Of a DNA stretch of 64,000 nt, positions 37,601-49,699 are shown piece after piece (position 1 is the stretch's first letter; each line of letters starts with the position of its first letter). Under the pieces are notes generated by a model. The model made no database searches, was not told the DNA's origin, and saw only the letters and a list, made by a program, of their open reading frames with translations. The DNA comes from Panulirus ornatus. Lineage: Eukaryota > Arthropoda > Malacostraca > Decapoda > Palinuridae. Made by a program: the position numbers and the translations under genes. Location: contig NC_092281.1 of assembly GCF_036320965.1 (NCBI RefSeq), positions 15,724,719 through 15,788,718 on the forward strand, given 5' to 3'.

Positions 37601-39420
37601 AAAATATGCCAGATCACAGTTATAGGGAAAGACATGAGAGGGTAGAGCATTCCAAAGCTTCAAAGTGTACGGAAAGAAACAATTATCAAAATGGCCTGCC
37701 TTTGAATTGCCGACAGTCATACTGTATTCATGTGATGCGGCAGCTTGCTGAGTATTGCATGGTCTACCTAGTGGTGGGGGAATGCAAACAGCCAGCTCTT
37801 GGGAACAAAAACCAAAATCATACCCACAGAAGAGGGAGACTGACAAAACACCGCAAAGTAGGGTAAACAGGTCACGTTTTAAAGTTAGCCTAGGAGAATT
37901 TATGTGTCAGACCACTTTCAACTCAACTCTGTCAAGTAAGGATGCAGAGCTAGAGCTGCCCCAGAGGTGAGAGCAGTACTCTATACAAGAGCAGATCAAT
38001 CCTACGTATATACAGAACAGCTGTTCAGAAAAAAAAGACATCTAAAAAGGACTCCCAGTTTCTAAGAGGCAACCTTAGCTATTTCTGTAACATGGGGTTC
38101 CAAAAGAGTGGATGTTGCAATAATACCAGGCATATTCGTTAAGAGGTTGAATTACAGAACCATCAGAGGAGAGAGGAGACATGAGGAATTTTAGATAGAA
38201 AGGTGGATAGCAATTGGGTCTTGGAGACATTAAACCTACCTAGATTTCATCTAACCCACTGAGATATCCTGTCCAATTTTGAGTTAAGATGTTGAGATGA
38301 GATGCAGAACGAGTAGGAAAAGGAGTAGAAATGAAGAACATGGAGGAATGCAGGGTGAATCATCAACGTATGTGTGTTTAGTTATTTGTGGAAGCCAGAA
38401 AATTGATGATAAAAAGAGAAAAAGTGTAGGGGACAGGTCAGTAGTACCTTGAAGGACACAGCTAGCAATGGAGAATGAGGGGAAGCTGATGCATCAGCAA
38501 CCACAAGGATAGATCAGCAAAATGGAGGGAAGCTAAAAAACAGGGGAGCTTAGAGATGAGACCCTGATGTTACACCCTGTCAAAAGCTTCGAGTACGTCA
38601 AGGACAACTATCTAGTATTCCCAGAATCTTTCAGGGATGATGACTAGACATTTATTAAGATGGAAAATAATATCACCAGTGGATTTTGTCATATGGAAAC
38701 CATACTGGTGATCAATGAGAGACTGTGAGATCACCGTTTTCTGCATTAACGAAGTAGCACCAGAAAAAGATGAAAGGCCGCATTCGCTCTCATCCAGTCA
38801 CCAGCTGTCATGTGTAATGCACCGAAACTAGTTATCTATCCACAATCAGGGCCCACCAAGCTTTCCATGGTTTATCCTGGATGCTTCACATGCCATGGTT
38901 CAGTCCATTGGCAGCATATCGACCCCAGTACACCAAATCGTTCCAATTCACTCTATCTCGTGCATGCATTTCACCCTCCTGCATGTTCAGGCCCCGATCG
39001 CTCAAAATCTTTTTCCCTTAGTCCTTCCATCTCCAATTCTACTTTCCCCAATTCCCTTGTTCCCTTTACTTCTGGCACATATTTTCTCTGTCAAGATTTC
39101 CTCACTCAGCATAAACTCTTCAGCTCTCTCAGCCACATGTTAAATCATGCACTGCATAATATGATCACTTCAAATCTAAAACCAAAAGCGATTATGTGCT
39201 AAAGTGGACTTCTATGATCGCCATATCCATAAGCCTCATTTCCTAAAAAATCTATACTGAAAATTAGTTTAACTAAGGTTTCTCTGATCATTTAATCCTT
39301 GGCTCTATTGACGTTGTACTTTGGTGCAACCCGAAACCCAACGATTTACATATACAGACTTACCTTTACTCCATCAACGATATATCTTTTTTCTGCATCA
39401 CTTAGGTTTATGTCTACCAT
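31585..39420 (-). CDS. EXOSC7: Exosome complex component RRP42 (EXOSC7), 6 coding exons
   Basis: CDS on the minus strand joins 39420-39364, 36740-36544, 36389-36224, 35356-35162, 32869-32711 and 31683-31585. Phases agree and give 290 residues (human 291). The protein is an RNase PH-fold subunit of the hexameric ring of the eukaryotic RNA exosome; the ring is structural and channels RNA to the catalytic subunits. Matching segments include LSDAEKRYIVDGVK, RVDGRDRLDYRQLEIETD, GSARVRL, APEFEGRGGADLA, LYVDIEILECGGNLFDAVSL, VDPTPEEECCG and the terminal KGFL. Introns hold an 81-bp array, LINE pieces and tandem duplications. The terminal exon is also present as a broken copy at 27595-27681. Gene identity is firm; transcript ends are unknown. 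Confidence 0.95.
32290..32490 (-). mobile_element. LINE RT remnant in EXOSC7 intron 5
   Basis: The minus strand reads pieces of a reverse transcriptase palm (LKVGLR-GCVM-P-LFNLFVDG), comparable to GLRQGCVMSPWLF in family A. Its start also appears at 28140-28199 as part of duplication copy A. Confidence 0.6.
32711..32869 (-). CDS. EXOSC7: EXOSC7 exon 5
   Basis: Phase 0 both sides (CTTCACAG|ATA and AAG|GTAAGA). Encodes ITENLTVVDPTPEEECCG and VQVVVGVTPQGLITATQQFG, the VD-x-T-x-EE strand of RNase PH-type exosome subunits. Confidence 0.93.
32918..33035 (-). mobile_element. LINE (family A) 3' tip, 5'-truncated
   Basis: On the plus strand: T-run, then GTCGCTGTCTCCCGCG, TTTGCGAGGTAGCGCAAGGA and AACAGACGAAAGAAATGGCC, as in the young copy at 44378-45417. 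It is therefore a short minus-strand insertion with a poly-A tail, in EXOSC7 intron 4. Confidence 0.85.
33835..34720. repeat. 81-bp tandem array, about 11 copies, in EXOSC7 intron 4
   Basis: Unit starts (AATAAAAGTCC-like) fall near 33835, 33917, 33999, 34077, 34159, 34239, 34319, 34400, 34477, 34559 and 34640. Later blocks are AAGCTTTAGTTTGACAACCC, then TGGGC. Units 1-3 resemble units 9-11 more than their neighbours, showing higher-order duplication 8 units apart. Confidence 0.88.
34757..34905 (+). repeat. Dispersed repeat, second copy
   Basis: Matches the minus strand of about 24830-24970: TTGACCTCTGTGACT, ATGTTTCAGCTG, GGAGGACTATACTGTCC and TCACTTCCATAC in the same order. Confidence 0.7.
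35162..35356 (-). CDS. EXOSC7: EXOSC7 exon 4
   Basis: Encodes ILECGGNLFDAVSLGVKAAL and ATKMPRIYITGEDGG through APILITHLR. The donor is AGA|GTAAGT. Confidence 0.94.
35715..35938. repeat. 112-bp direct tandem duplication in EXOSC7 intron 3
   Basis: Two adjacent copies containing AACATA(A/G)TAAAAAGCT, TTTTCATACCT and CTGCTGTATGTGGT. They differ at few positions, so the event is fairly recent. Confidence 0.88.
36224..36389 (-). CDS. EXOSC7: EXOSC7 exon 3
   Basis: Completes Cys85 (TG|T) and encodes SANAAPEFEGRGGADLATSL through CVVPGKHVKVLYVDIE. The donor is GAG|GTTAGT. Confidence 0.93.
36544..36740 (-). CDS. EXOSC7: EXOSC7 exon 2
   Basis: Acceptor TCAACAG. Encodes LGIRVDGRDRLDYRQLEIET through the phrase NNGQLHFFVN, ending TG of Cys85 at TTG|GTTTGT. 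The frame continues open past the donor, but the splice restores the conserved FFV-(D/N)-C-S-A motif. Confidence 0.92.
37475..38732 (-). mobile_element. Jockey-like LINE (family B), RT to C-terminus, degenerate
   Basis: The minus strand reads in order DHQYGFHMTKSTGD, VVLDVLEAFDRV-HQGLISKL, FGFCSQELAVCIPPP and NCFFPYTLKLWNALPSHVFP. These are reverse transcriptase and C-terminal motifs of Jockey/I-type non-LTR elements. Only the last 112 codons remain open (37846-37508). It lies in EXOSC7 intron 1. Confidence 0.85.
38733..39185 (-). mobile_element. RTE-like LINE (family A) 3' end, abutting the family B copy
   Basis: 3'-end blocks: GATGAAAGGCCGCATTCGCT, TGTCATGTGTAATGCACCGA, TTTCACCCTCCTGCATGTTC and GCCCCGATCGCTCAAAATCT. 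No open frame of note. Confidence 0.8.
39364..39420 (-). CDS. EXOSC7: EXOSC7 exon 1 (start)
   Basis: ATG at 39420 opens MVDINLSDAEKRYIVDGVK, matching the family N-terminus (LSEAEKVYIVHGV in human). The donor is AAG|GTAAGT-like (GGTA). Exactly 19 codons, phase 0. Confidence 0.9.
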
Positions 39421-39681
39421 AACTGTGTTGTAATTACGTCTTATAAACAAATGTATATCAAAACTGCCTCTTTGCTAGCGGAACAGTGTGGTCAAAACAA
39501 TATCATTGGCCACGTTCGTGTCATGAATCCAGATCTACTATCATTTTTTTTAAGTTACATATGAAAACGCTAGACATTCTTCCGACTTTATTAATATCTA
39601 TTGATTTTTTCATATTCTATGAATGTTATTCTATGTCATCCAGTGAAGTTAAAAATTCGATACTGAAATTTTATTCCTCAC

Positions 39682-39683
<2 letters not shown>

Positions 39684-39775
<92 letters not shown>
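39684..39775. repeat. (GA)n microsatellite
   Basis: About 45 GA units, 265 bp upstream of the EXOSC7 start codon, so possibly within its promoter or 5' UTR. Confidence 0.97.
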
Positions 39776-39777
<2 letters not shown>

Positions 39778-42300
39778 CCATGGTGTGTACAGGTTTTAAC
39801 TTAGCATTCTTACGTGTTAGTGATGTCAAACAGACAGTGAACATTATTCCATGCCTTTTACATGGCACCATTCAGTCAAAAAAGACAAATGGTTCTGTCA
39901 AGAATATTCTTCCATAGTTTAATCTAGCTTGACTTACCCTTACATTAACTTTTTTGACAGAAAATCCTGATCACTTTATATAATGGAGTGATGTGGTAAG
40001 ATTCCATAAAGCGAGATCAGGATTTTCGTCGATGAAATTTTAGCTAAGGTAAATTAGGTTAGATTAGTATTTCTTTAAGTTTATGCATGAATTTCCTGAT
40101 AGCAATAGTGTTACTTTTTACTGATTGATGCCGAGTAAAACGCACGAACCAATATCTACTGCCGTAATGGAATGGTCTACTTGAATGCACCACATCAAAA
40201 AAAAAAAATGACAATATGGAATGCAAGATTATTATTGGCTACTGCTCTCTCCGTTATAAGACGTGATAATACAGATTATTAACTACAAAGTTATGTTAGA
40301 TATGTCGGAATAAGGATTCATGCATTAAATACTATAGAATATGATAGCCATGTTGGAATAAGGATTTATGCTTTTAAATACTATAACATATGTAATATTT
40401 CCCTATCATATAAACGCATTCTTTAAAAAAGATATTTTGGGGCTTTCATTTCTGAAACAGATGCAGAAAATATTGCAACCATCATAAAAAAATAGTAGAT
40501 AACTCATAGTTATTAGTGAATGGAATCTTCGGAATTTAAACGTAGCGCTTCTAGTCTGGGGCTTGTAGTTTAGGAGGTTGCCACCAGGACTATATTTACA
40601 GGCGCCATATTGATTTTTATAATGTTTGGATAGGTGTGGTTAGGGATGGAGGTATTGAGAGAAAATTAGGAAAATGGAATGACTTTCAAAGTCAAAGTAC
40701 CCTATCCAACCCTTCCATATGGTAAGTTTATTGTTGCAAGTCACGACCAGGTCATTGATTGATGCGTGAACAGTAAAAAAAAGGGTTTATGCCGAGGAAA
40801 ATAGGGACAATCAAACTTAGATTATTATGGGAGTCTCCCTTAAGGTAAGAGTGAAATAATGACTTATTTAGTTACTTGTTGAAAGTGCCTTTTTGGCAGT
40901 ACGGCGTCACTTGAGGTGAGTCAGGCGAGGCAATGTGTTGACTAGTACTCAGACACGGGCATCCCTACGGTATAGTATGCCCCTAGTGGGCAGGGCGGTG
41001 CAGCAGAGGGATGATATTGGGTAAAATTACAAACATAAGAATTAAAACTACACACAATCAATTATAGATGAACAGAGAATGCGTAAGTAACATCACCATA
41101 ACGGGCAGACAGAACTTGTGAGCCATCTCGTTGTATTACAGAATTGGACCGCTTTGGTTTATATACTAAGTAACATTTTAGATATTTGCAAGTTGTAGTC
41201 TTAATAGTGTGTGATATTTTGACATATTGTGTCTAAATAATCGACTTGATTTTTTGTAAATTGGGTAAAAGTTTAGCTTTTCATGTTGGTCTGTTGGTGT
41301 AATGTTTAGAGCACCTTAACATATTTTGAACACGAATTTGAGCATTACATTTTAAGGAATCATATAGATAGATGCTTTTAGTGCCCTAGGGAAAATAGGT
41401 GGCTGATTATACCAATAATACACATTTTGAAAATTAAATGATTAATCAAATGTAATTCTCCTTCCAGCTAAGGTTTATCTTGTGTAATACTTTAGTTGAA
41501 ATATATCAGTTTTATTACATGATTAAGTACAGTGCAAGTAGTGCTTCATGTCAACATAAAGATGATAGATAATTATGTCTCTAAACAAAAACCATTGATT
41601 GTTACCGAAAATCTATGAAATTCAAAAGGATTGCAGGGCGATGACGGAAATTACCATAGTTGGGATCACTGGACTCCTTACAATGTGCAGAGTTGATATG
41701 TAGTGTATGATTTTAGCCGGAGCAGTTTTACAGGTGAATTACACCAGATCCAGTTAACTAATGAAATATATGTTTATGTAACTATTTCTTGTCTATGGAT
41801 TTTTAATAATTTTTTGATCTCCATCCCGGTGATATGCTGCAATCCCCCATTTTTTCCTGAAAAGTGTATGATTTCCATGTAAAGTAAGAATTTCTGTTAT
41901 GAAATGAAAGAAGTCATAAGAATAAAACAAGTAATAAGTGATGTAGGTCTAGTAGGAGCATATTATTATGTTAGCAGAAAGCACTACTCTGTCTGGTATT
42001 GACATTTCTTGCCACATGGTACTTGAACATCAAGAAACAAATCTATGAATATAGAGAAAACTAGTGAACTGTCGATGTAAACATAGATTTCTTATGATGA
42101 CTGGGTCTGCTGTGGTAATACAAGTGTATTTCACTGAATCTGTTGCAATTTTCATGGCTTTTGGTATTCAGGTTTTTGAGATACTGAAGCAAGTAACCTA
42201 GTGATCCCTAGCAGCAGTCCAGTTTAATGTTGGTATATTTTTAACAACATTTCAGTAACTAGGTGAGGTATTCAGTGGTTTTGTTGATATTTTCAAAGAT
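39776..42300. other. EXOSC7 upstream region; possible divergent first exon
   Basis: No coding exon. A candidate untranslated exon ends at 40915 (TTGAG|GTGAGT), 150-300 bp after a promoter-like GGCGCCATATTG at about 40610. It could start a rightward gene sharing a promoter region with EXOSC7. The rest is AT-rich with nothing recognised. Confidence 0.3.
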
Positions 42301-42309
42301 ATTTCTTTG

Positions 42310-45300
42310 CCCTTTCCCACAGGGAGGTAGTGCTAGGAACAAATGAAGAAATGGCCTCATTTGCTCCCATTCATTCCGTATCTGTCATGTGTAATGTACT
42401 GAAGCCACAGCCCCATATCCACACCTTGGCCCCACAGACCATTTTATAGTTTCTCCTGACTGCTTTATGTGCCTTGTTTCAGGCCTCTGATGGCATGTTG
42501 ACCCATGTATAGTACAGTGTTCCTCTTCACTCTATCACGTGCACTCTGTACAACCTTCTGCATGTTCAGATTCTGAACACTCAAAATTTTTTTTACTCCA
42601 TTCTTGCTCTCCAGATTAGATTACCCCTCCCCTTGTCCGTTTTACTTCTGACACATGTATAATTTTCTGTCAGCCTTCCTTCAATATTTCTGTCCTTATG
42701 TCCAAACCATTTCAGCCACCCCTATTCAGTTTTCTCAACCATAGTCTTCTTGCCACCCCACCTCTCTCTTACCCTAATATTGCATACTTGATCAACCTTT
42801 TTAATACCATACATTGTTCTTAAACTTTTAATTTCCAACTAATTCACCTTCTTCGGCACATTATATTCTATATCTTGCATCCACGCAACATTACTGAAAC
42901 TACCACACCTTCAAATATGCTCATCTTCTCCCTTAATCTAGACATTGACCTAACTTTTCACACATTCTGCAGTGCTCCAATGACCTTCACCCCATCCCCC
43001 TTGCCTATGAGTTGCTTCATTTCCCATGGTTCTATTTGCTGTCATGTTCATTCTCAGATATTTATAACACTTCACTTCATCTAAGTTTTCTTCATTTAAA
43101 CTCTCACCCCAACTAACCTGTACCTCTCCAGTGCTTGGTTTTATTTACATGTACTCACAGCTTCCTCATTTAACATGGTCCTCCAAACTCAGAAACTAAT
43201 TTATTAAGTTTTTCTCTTGAACCTTCCACGAGCGATGTGTCATCAGCAAACAATAGCTGATGTACCTTCCAAGCACCTTCACCCCAGCTAGGCTGCCATC
43301 CTTATCTCACTCCCCGAACCCCTGCATTCACTTTCCACCCCATCCATGGTGACATCACACACCATTACTGCATAGCCACTTTCACATTGAACTACTTATC
43401 TTCCTCTCAACTTATTTGCTCACTTGCCTTACACTCTTAATATAAACCCCTTACTGCTTTCAATACCTTCCCTCTTACCCTGTATTTGCAGCGCCTTTCA
43501 CAAAGCACCTTTATCAATCATGTGTTTTCTCTAAATCCATAAATGCCTCATATATATCCTTCTGTTCCTGTATTTCTTACAAACATTCCTCAGAGCAGAC
43601 ATACTCTATCTACACATTTTCAACTACTCCACAAACCATGATATTGCTCCTCAGTCTGTCGCTGTGCATGTCACCACCCTCTGTCACCCCTTTTTCATAT
43701 AACTTACCAGTTACACTCAGTAAACTTATACCTCTGTAATTTGAATATTCGCCTTTATCCCCATAGTCTTTATACAGTGACACAGTACAATCTTTCCACC
43801 AATCCTCAGGCACCTCGCCATGATCCATACATACTCTGAAAATCCTAACTAACCTAACAGTCATCTACTTCAGCCACCTTGCCGCATTTCATTTTATGAA
43901 AAGCTTTCACCACCTCTTCTTGTTTCACTAAACCACTTTCCATGACTCTCTCACTTCACATACCTCTGTAACCCAAACACCCCACGTCTACCTCCCTATC
44001 ATCAAAAACATTCTACAGTCCTTCAGAGTACTCATACCTTCTGCCCTTCACTTCTTATCCTGTAGCCATATCCCCATTTAGCCCTTTCACTGATATTCCC
44101 ATTATTTCACTTGTGTCACACTATTAACCTTCTTAATTTTTTTTCATTTTCTCTGAAGTTTGCTGATTCATGCTCATCCCAACTCATTTGCACTCTCTTG
44201 ACCTCCTGCCACTTTCTCTTGTACATCCCAGTCCCTCACACTCCTTCCCAGTAAGTTGTGTTCATACACCTCTTAATTTTCACAAGGAACTTTGTTATCC
44301 CTTCACTCTGCCCTTTGTCATATGCCCATCTCCCATCTTCCACATGCCACACACTTTTGTCATCTGTGTCAGAATTATTTTTTTTTTTTTTTTTTTTTGT
44401 AGCTGTCTCCCGCGTTTGCAAGGTAGCGCAAGGAAACAGACGAAAGAAATGGCCCAACCCACTCCCATACACATGTATATACATACGTCCACACACGCAA
44501 ATATACATACCTACACAGCTTTCCATGGTTTACCCCAGACGCTTCACATGCCCCGATTCAACCCACTGACAGCACGTCAACCCCGGTATACCACATCGCT
44601 CCAATTCACTCTATTCCTTGCCCTCCTTTCACCCTCCTGCATGTTCAGGCCCCGATCACACAAAATCTTTTTCACTCCATCTTTCCACCTCCAATTTGGT
44701 CTCCCTCTTCTCCTCGTTCCCTCCACCTCCGACACATATATTCTCTTGGTCAATCTTTCCTCACTCATTCTCTCCATGTGCCCGAACCATTTCAAAACAC
44801 CCTCTTCTGCTCTCTCAACCACGCTCTTTTTATTTCCACACATCTCTCTTACCCTTACGTTACTCACTCGATCAAACCACCTCACACCACACATTGTCCT
44901 CAAACATCTCATTTCCAGCACATCCATCCTCCTGCGCACAACTCTATCCATAGCCCACGCCTCGCAACCATACAACATTGTTGGAACCACTATTCCTTCA
45001 AACATACCCATTTTTGCTTTCCGAGATAATGTTCTCGACTTCCACACATTCTTCAAGGCTCCCAGAATTTTCGCCCCCTCCCCCACCCTATGATCCACTT
45101 CCGCTTCCATGGTTCCATCCACTGCCAGATCCACTCCCAGATATCTAAAACACTTCACTTCCTCCAGTTTTTCTCCATTCAAACTCACCTCCCAATTGAC
45201 TTGACCCTCAACCCTACTGTACCTAATAACCTTGCTCTTATACACATTTACTCTTAACTTTCTTCTTTCACACACTTTACCAAAGTCAGTCACCAGCTTC

Positions 45301-45960
45301 TGCAGTTTCTCACATGAATCAGCCACCAGCGCTGTATCATCAGCGAACAACAACTGACTCACTTCCCAAGCTCTCTCATCCCCAACAGACTTCATACTTG
45401 CCCCTCTTTCCAAAACTCTGTGTCAGAATTAGTTTCCAAAATACCTTCCATTTCTCACCCATTCTCCAAACTTTTTATTTACTCACACCTTTTGCCATTC
45501 TACAGTTAATCTCTCCTGGCATCTCTTAACATAGTCTCCTTTCTAAGGTCACCCACTATCACCACCCTCTTCTCACCCATATCATTTCCTCTTCCAAAAA
45601 CCTCTACAAATTTTCACTCACCAACCACCATATGATGATCATACATCCCACCATCTGCTCCTCTTAGCACACTCACATACAAGAGTCTTTGTTTTTCATG
45701 CCTATCAGTTATACATTAGCCAGTAATGCCTGCTTCCTATCTTTCCTTCACATCTGCATGTACTCTGTGTATGTCCTTTCGAAACCATATATTCTCACCA
45801 TTCCTTTTTCATCACACAGCTTCCTAAGCTGTTATCATTTCCATTCGCATTATTGAATACCCTATGATCCCTAATATACCCTCAACTGTCACATTGCTCA
45901 TTTTTGCTTGCAGATCACCCTTATGTAATACCCGATTTCTTGCATTAGAACTGTTGACAC
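42310..45960 (-). mobile_element. Old RTE-like LINE (family A), near full span, split by a nested insertion
   Basis: The minus strand runs from endonuclease remnants (45960-45432), through linker (44280-43900), RT start (43864-43610: VPEDWWKDCTVSLYKDYGD, YSNYRGISLLSVTGKLYE), degenerate RT palm, to 3'-UTR blocks ending near 42310 (CACAGGGAGGTAGTGCTAGG). Many stops. The part between 44378 and 45417 is a separate younger insertion. Confidence 0.85.
44378..45417 (-). mobile_element. Young 5'-truncated LINE (family A) with 14-bp target-site duplication
   Basis: CTGTGTCAGAATTA occurs at 44364-44377 and again at 45418-45431, flanking this insert exactly. A T-run at its left end is the poly-A tail of the minus-strand copy. 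The minus-strand frame 45413-44577 (278 codons) is open and encodes the RT C-terminal half: QLLFADDTALVADS (catalytic DD), CFRYLGVDLAVDG, PTMLYGCEAWAMD, LKWFGHMERMSEERLTKRIY and RRRGRPNWRWKDGVKKIL. It is truncated upstream of the FADD motif, so it cannot be autonomous. Confidence 0.95.
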
Positions 45961-46779
45961 GTATGATACACATACAAGTGTATAATGTACTTTTATATTA
46001 GTAATTCGGACATTTTCTTAAATATATATAACCTCACACAAATTTTGCTTTATTCAACATTGTTCAACACAATATAGTGCACAAACTCAGGTTCTACAAC
46101 TGTTTATTGTATTCTCTACATACATTAGCATTGCAGAACAAAGTCAATTGATATTCAGTATTATAAACAATGAGGAGCGAAACTAGACTGTTGTCAAAGA
46201 ATATCTAAAGAGTATTGACATCCCTCATCGTAAGATTAGGGATTAGTGACGATTTCAGGGTTATGAATTGTACAAACCTAAACCTACACTGAGTTAGGTC
46301 GTGTGCACCAATTAAATGTTAATCTGACGTTCAGCTTTTTGAATTGTTACTCAGATGTTTTCCTTAATGTATATACATACTTTGACATTTGGTTGCTTTA
46401 ATACTGCAAAAATGAGTGTGTAGTTTTGGAATGATTATAAGTATATATTCAGAAGGAAAAAAATAGTTTGAGCATCATTAAAGTCATTGTAGTGTACTCT
46501 TACAATGACTTTGTGTATAAATAGATTTTGTTGCACATGTATGGTTTTGTATGAATAGTGTCTTATCTTTTCCTGGATAATTTCAATTTTAACAGTCTCA
46601 TGGTCTCTGCTTGGCTACTCTCCCTCCCACTAAGGGTCCAGTTGTCTGTCTATCTCTCTATCAATATATCTGATGCTCATTCCCTGGTAAACTCCAGTGC
46701 AGCTTCTTAACCATTAGAGTTTGGCCCATGACTAGCCACTGGCAGAAGGCAGCTGTAGGGCAGTCTTCAAAGGCTCTTA

Positions 46780-46950
46780 CCAATGTTCCTACCAACTACT
46801 TCTGCCTAATGTGTCTATCTGATGTTCCTGCCCAATGTTCCAACCCACTACTTCTATCTAATCTACCCACCTAATGCTCCTTCCTGCTACTTCTATGTAA
46901 TGCTTCTATCTCATGTTCCTACCTACTACTACTGTCAAATGCTCCAACCA
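46780..46950. repeat. Minisatellite, unit about 33 bp
   Basis: About five imperfect copies of AATGTTCCTACC plus ACTACTTCTATCT. It is followed by an inverted repeat GCCTCTTTGCCAAGAGGC near 46965. Confidence 0.75.
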
Positions 46951-46974
46951 CTTTGCCTCTTTGCCAAGAGGCAA

Positions 46975-47300
46975 GGCTAGTGCAAAACATTCACCTTATG
47001 AAAATTTAGAGTTATGAAGAATGAGTTATGTAAGTTAAGTTTTGTCAAGTGTTATATGTGACAAGGAGAGATTGTATGTTTGTGGACAATGCCAGCAATG
47101 TACGTGTGGGTGAGGCAGAAAAAAAAAGACGTATGTTTGTGGACAGTGCCAGCAATGTTTGTGTGGGTGAGGCAGAAAAAAAAAGACATCTGCTTGGGTC
47201 AGAGGAGTTCAACTTGACAACCACTGAAGTGTTGGCTCACTTTACAGCCATCACTAACCCTGGTAATACCTATGCAGGTAGAACATTACAGATTTTGATG
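46975..47300 (+). repeat. Dispersed repeat with a 57-bp internal tandem duplication
   Basis: ATGTTTGTGGACA(A/G)TGCCAG through GTGAGGCAGAAAAAAAAAGA occurs twice in tandem (about 47077-47189). It is followed by the block CAACTTGACAACCACTGAAG shared with the minus strand of 24771-25130. Confidence 0.75.
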
Positions 47301-47369
47301 TGTGAACTGTACTTGTTGCTTGTGCCAAACATGTTTTATGTCTTTTTCACTGTAATACATTCTAGTTGA

Positions 47370-48183
47370 GATAGATATGCAATATTTACTGAAATTACCT
47401 TGAAAAGTTAACCTTAGAATTTCTCTAGAATAAACTTATTTGAGTAATAGATATTTTCTGCATGAAATTAGTGAACTGTGAAACAATATTGATAGTATTT
47501 TTAGTGTGCCTTTGTTAAAATATTTAGTTTGTACATCATTTATAGAAAGCATGTCTACTGTGTGGTGTCATAACATTCTCCTTGTTTGCATCACTAAGGT
47601 TTGAATCCGTTTAGTTTTATAATGAAGGTCATCCAACAACTTCAATATTAGTTTAGGGTCTTTACCCAAAATGAAAAGCACTATAATTTTTGGCAAAATC
47701 AGCCTCCATTAGTTGCTTCTTTTGATAAATGCTTATGTGTTTCACCACCCAACAACTAAATGGTTATAATTTTTGAATGTTTGTATACTTGATGTTGGTG
47801 CTATAGGGTTATCAACTATTGTTCTAATATTCATGATATACAAACAGTCTTTACTGTATGATACTGAAGTAACTTCCAGAATTGCGTTGGGAAACAGCTA
47901 TACTAATACAGATGCAAGACTTCATTCTCAAGGCAAGAAAACTCTGGTTCTGCTGACAAAAAGATCAATGGTGTACCAGGTGTATAATGAATGACTAGCC
48001 ACCATGAAGTGAATGACACAGATGAAAGCCTGTTGTACGTGATAAAGCCAACATTAAACGTACATACAATGCTTCGTGTTCATGTTTGAGTATAAAAGCC
48101 TCAAGAGGGTAAATTTAGTGAAATGGTTGATTGTATATAAAAACTGAGAGAGGGAGGTGATTGATTTGTTTCACATTCCACAG
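47370..48183. other. Non-coding stretch
   Basis: No repeat or coding exon recognised. It ends in a usable acceptor (CACATTCCACAG). Confidence 0.4.
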
Positions 48184-48291
48184 ATGCTTTGGAGTGACCC
48201 AGTCTCTGGAGAGGGAGCCAGTATGACGTAAGACATTCATGAAGAAGCCACCAGACTGAGAGCGTGAGGAGGGCCCAGCCTCGGGAGTTTT
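48184..48291 (+). other. Candidate untranslated exon
   Basis: 108 bp, more GC-rich than its surroundings, bounded by ACATTCCACAG and TTTT|GTAAGT. An internal donor (TATGAC|GTAAGA) is also possible. It contains stops in all frames. It could be a 5' UTR exon of the gene whose first coding exon is at 51327. Confidence 0.3.
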
Positions 48292-48854
48292 GTAAGTACT
48301 CTTCCAAAGTGCCTGTCTGGGTGTCAGTATTATGCTGAACTTTACTGCATCAAGGAATGGGAGTCTGTGTCAATAGGATGCTTTGTAATTTTTCAGTTTT
48401 GAAGATGTTGAAATGAAAGGAATCTGCATGAGAAGTGCCAGATTTTTCAGCATATTCAAGCTAAGTTTATAGAAAGTGTGGTGGTGCTTTACAGCCAGAA
48501 ATAGTGTGTGACTTGCTGGGAAATAGTAATTGAAAATGTTCATTTTGGAGTTGAATGATTAGGGCACAGTTCAGTATGCCTCTGGAAGTACACTGTGAAT
48601 GTACTGTCTACACTTGAAGGCTCTTTAAAAAGAATGGGCATGGTAGTTAGGGTATTAGTGAATGGGAAAACATTTACTGGTAACTCAGACATTGTTTCTA
48701 CATCCATTGCCCTTATTTTTTTCAACTCTGGATATCATTACCTCTCAGAATGCTTGAGAGGATAAATATGTCAAATACTTGCTGCTAGGGCAGCAAAGGA
48801 AAATAAGATATAGATTTATATGAATGATGTTAAAGATGTACATAATTTTTTCTT

Positions 48855-49560
48855 ACATACCTGCTGTTTCCTTTGTTAGTGTGGAAGTACTAGGAACAAA
48901 TGAAGAAAGGCTGCATTTGCTCATCAGTACTCTAGCTATTATGTGCAGTGTACCAAAACCACAGCCTTCTATCCACAACGTGGCCCCTCATACCTTTCCA
49001 GGTTTCCCCCAGCCACTTCACATGCCTTGCTTCAATCCATTGACATTATGTCCCTCCCTGTATGGAATTTCTCCATGGTTCCAGTAATCATGTTAGCTAC
49101 ATATCTCCCCATAGCATCTGTAGTTTTGTCAGTAGAAATCCAAATAATTTTGTTTGTAACTTCATCCTTTATTTACTAGACAGCACCAGCATTACAAGTG
49201 TCCATGTAATTATTTCATCACGTAGCCTCACTTGGTACATTCTTCTTAATGCATTTCTCCAATAAGGACTTCATAGACTTATTTTCCAGTTTTCACAGAG
49301 GAATGTTAGCATAATTGCATGCCATGCACAGTTCTCTCAACCATACCCTTCATATTACCCCATCATTTCTTATGTGATCAACCCTTCTCTCGCCACATAT
49401 AGTCCTTAGATATTTCATTTCCAGTGCAGTCACCCTCCTCCAAACATTCTCATCTATAGCCTATGCCTCATGTCCATATGGCTTTGTCAGAACGACCTTA
49501 CCCTCAAGCATCTCCATCTTTGCCCTCTTAGATAGTGAACCCCCCTTTCCATTCATTCCC
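48855..49560 (-). mobile_element. RTE-like LINE (family A), strongly degenerate 3' part
   Basis: 3'-end blocks (TGCTGTTTCCTTTGTTAGTG, GTACCAAAACCACAGCCTTC, CACATGCCTTGCTTCAATCC) start it. A later part (49340-49560) matches the RT C-terminal coding region seen at 44820-45030. About 225 bp between them (49085-49310) are unrelated. Confidence 0.65.
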
Positions 49561-49699
49561 TGACTTTCATTCAGCTTTTATCTCTGCCTATAATTGCAAG
49601 TATGTTATCTGTGAGGAAGTGTGAAAAACTCCCACCCTCATCTACTGATAAGTCTGGTTGGCTGAAGGTAAAGACTCTTTAACAACTTCTGTCATACTA

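Noticed and set aside
39486..39917. Frames rich in Arg-Glu or Ser-Leu around the (GA)n run
   Set aside because: They are translations of the dinucleotide repeat.
44170..45093. 307-codon plus-strand frame
   Set aside because: It is antisense to the LINE reverse transcriptase and crosses the poly-A tail and insertion boundary of the nested element.
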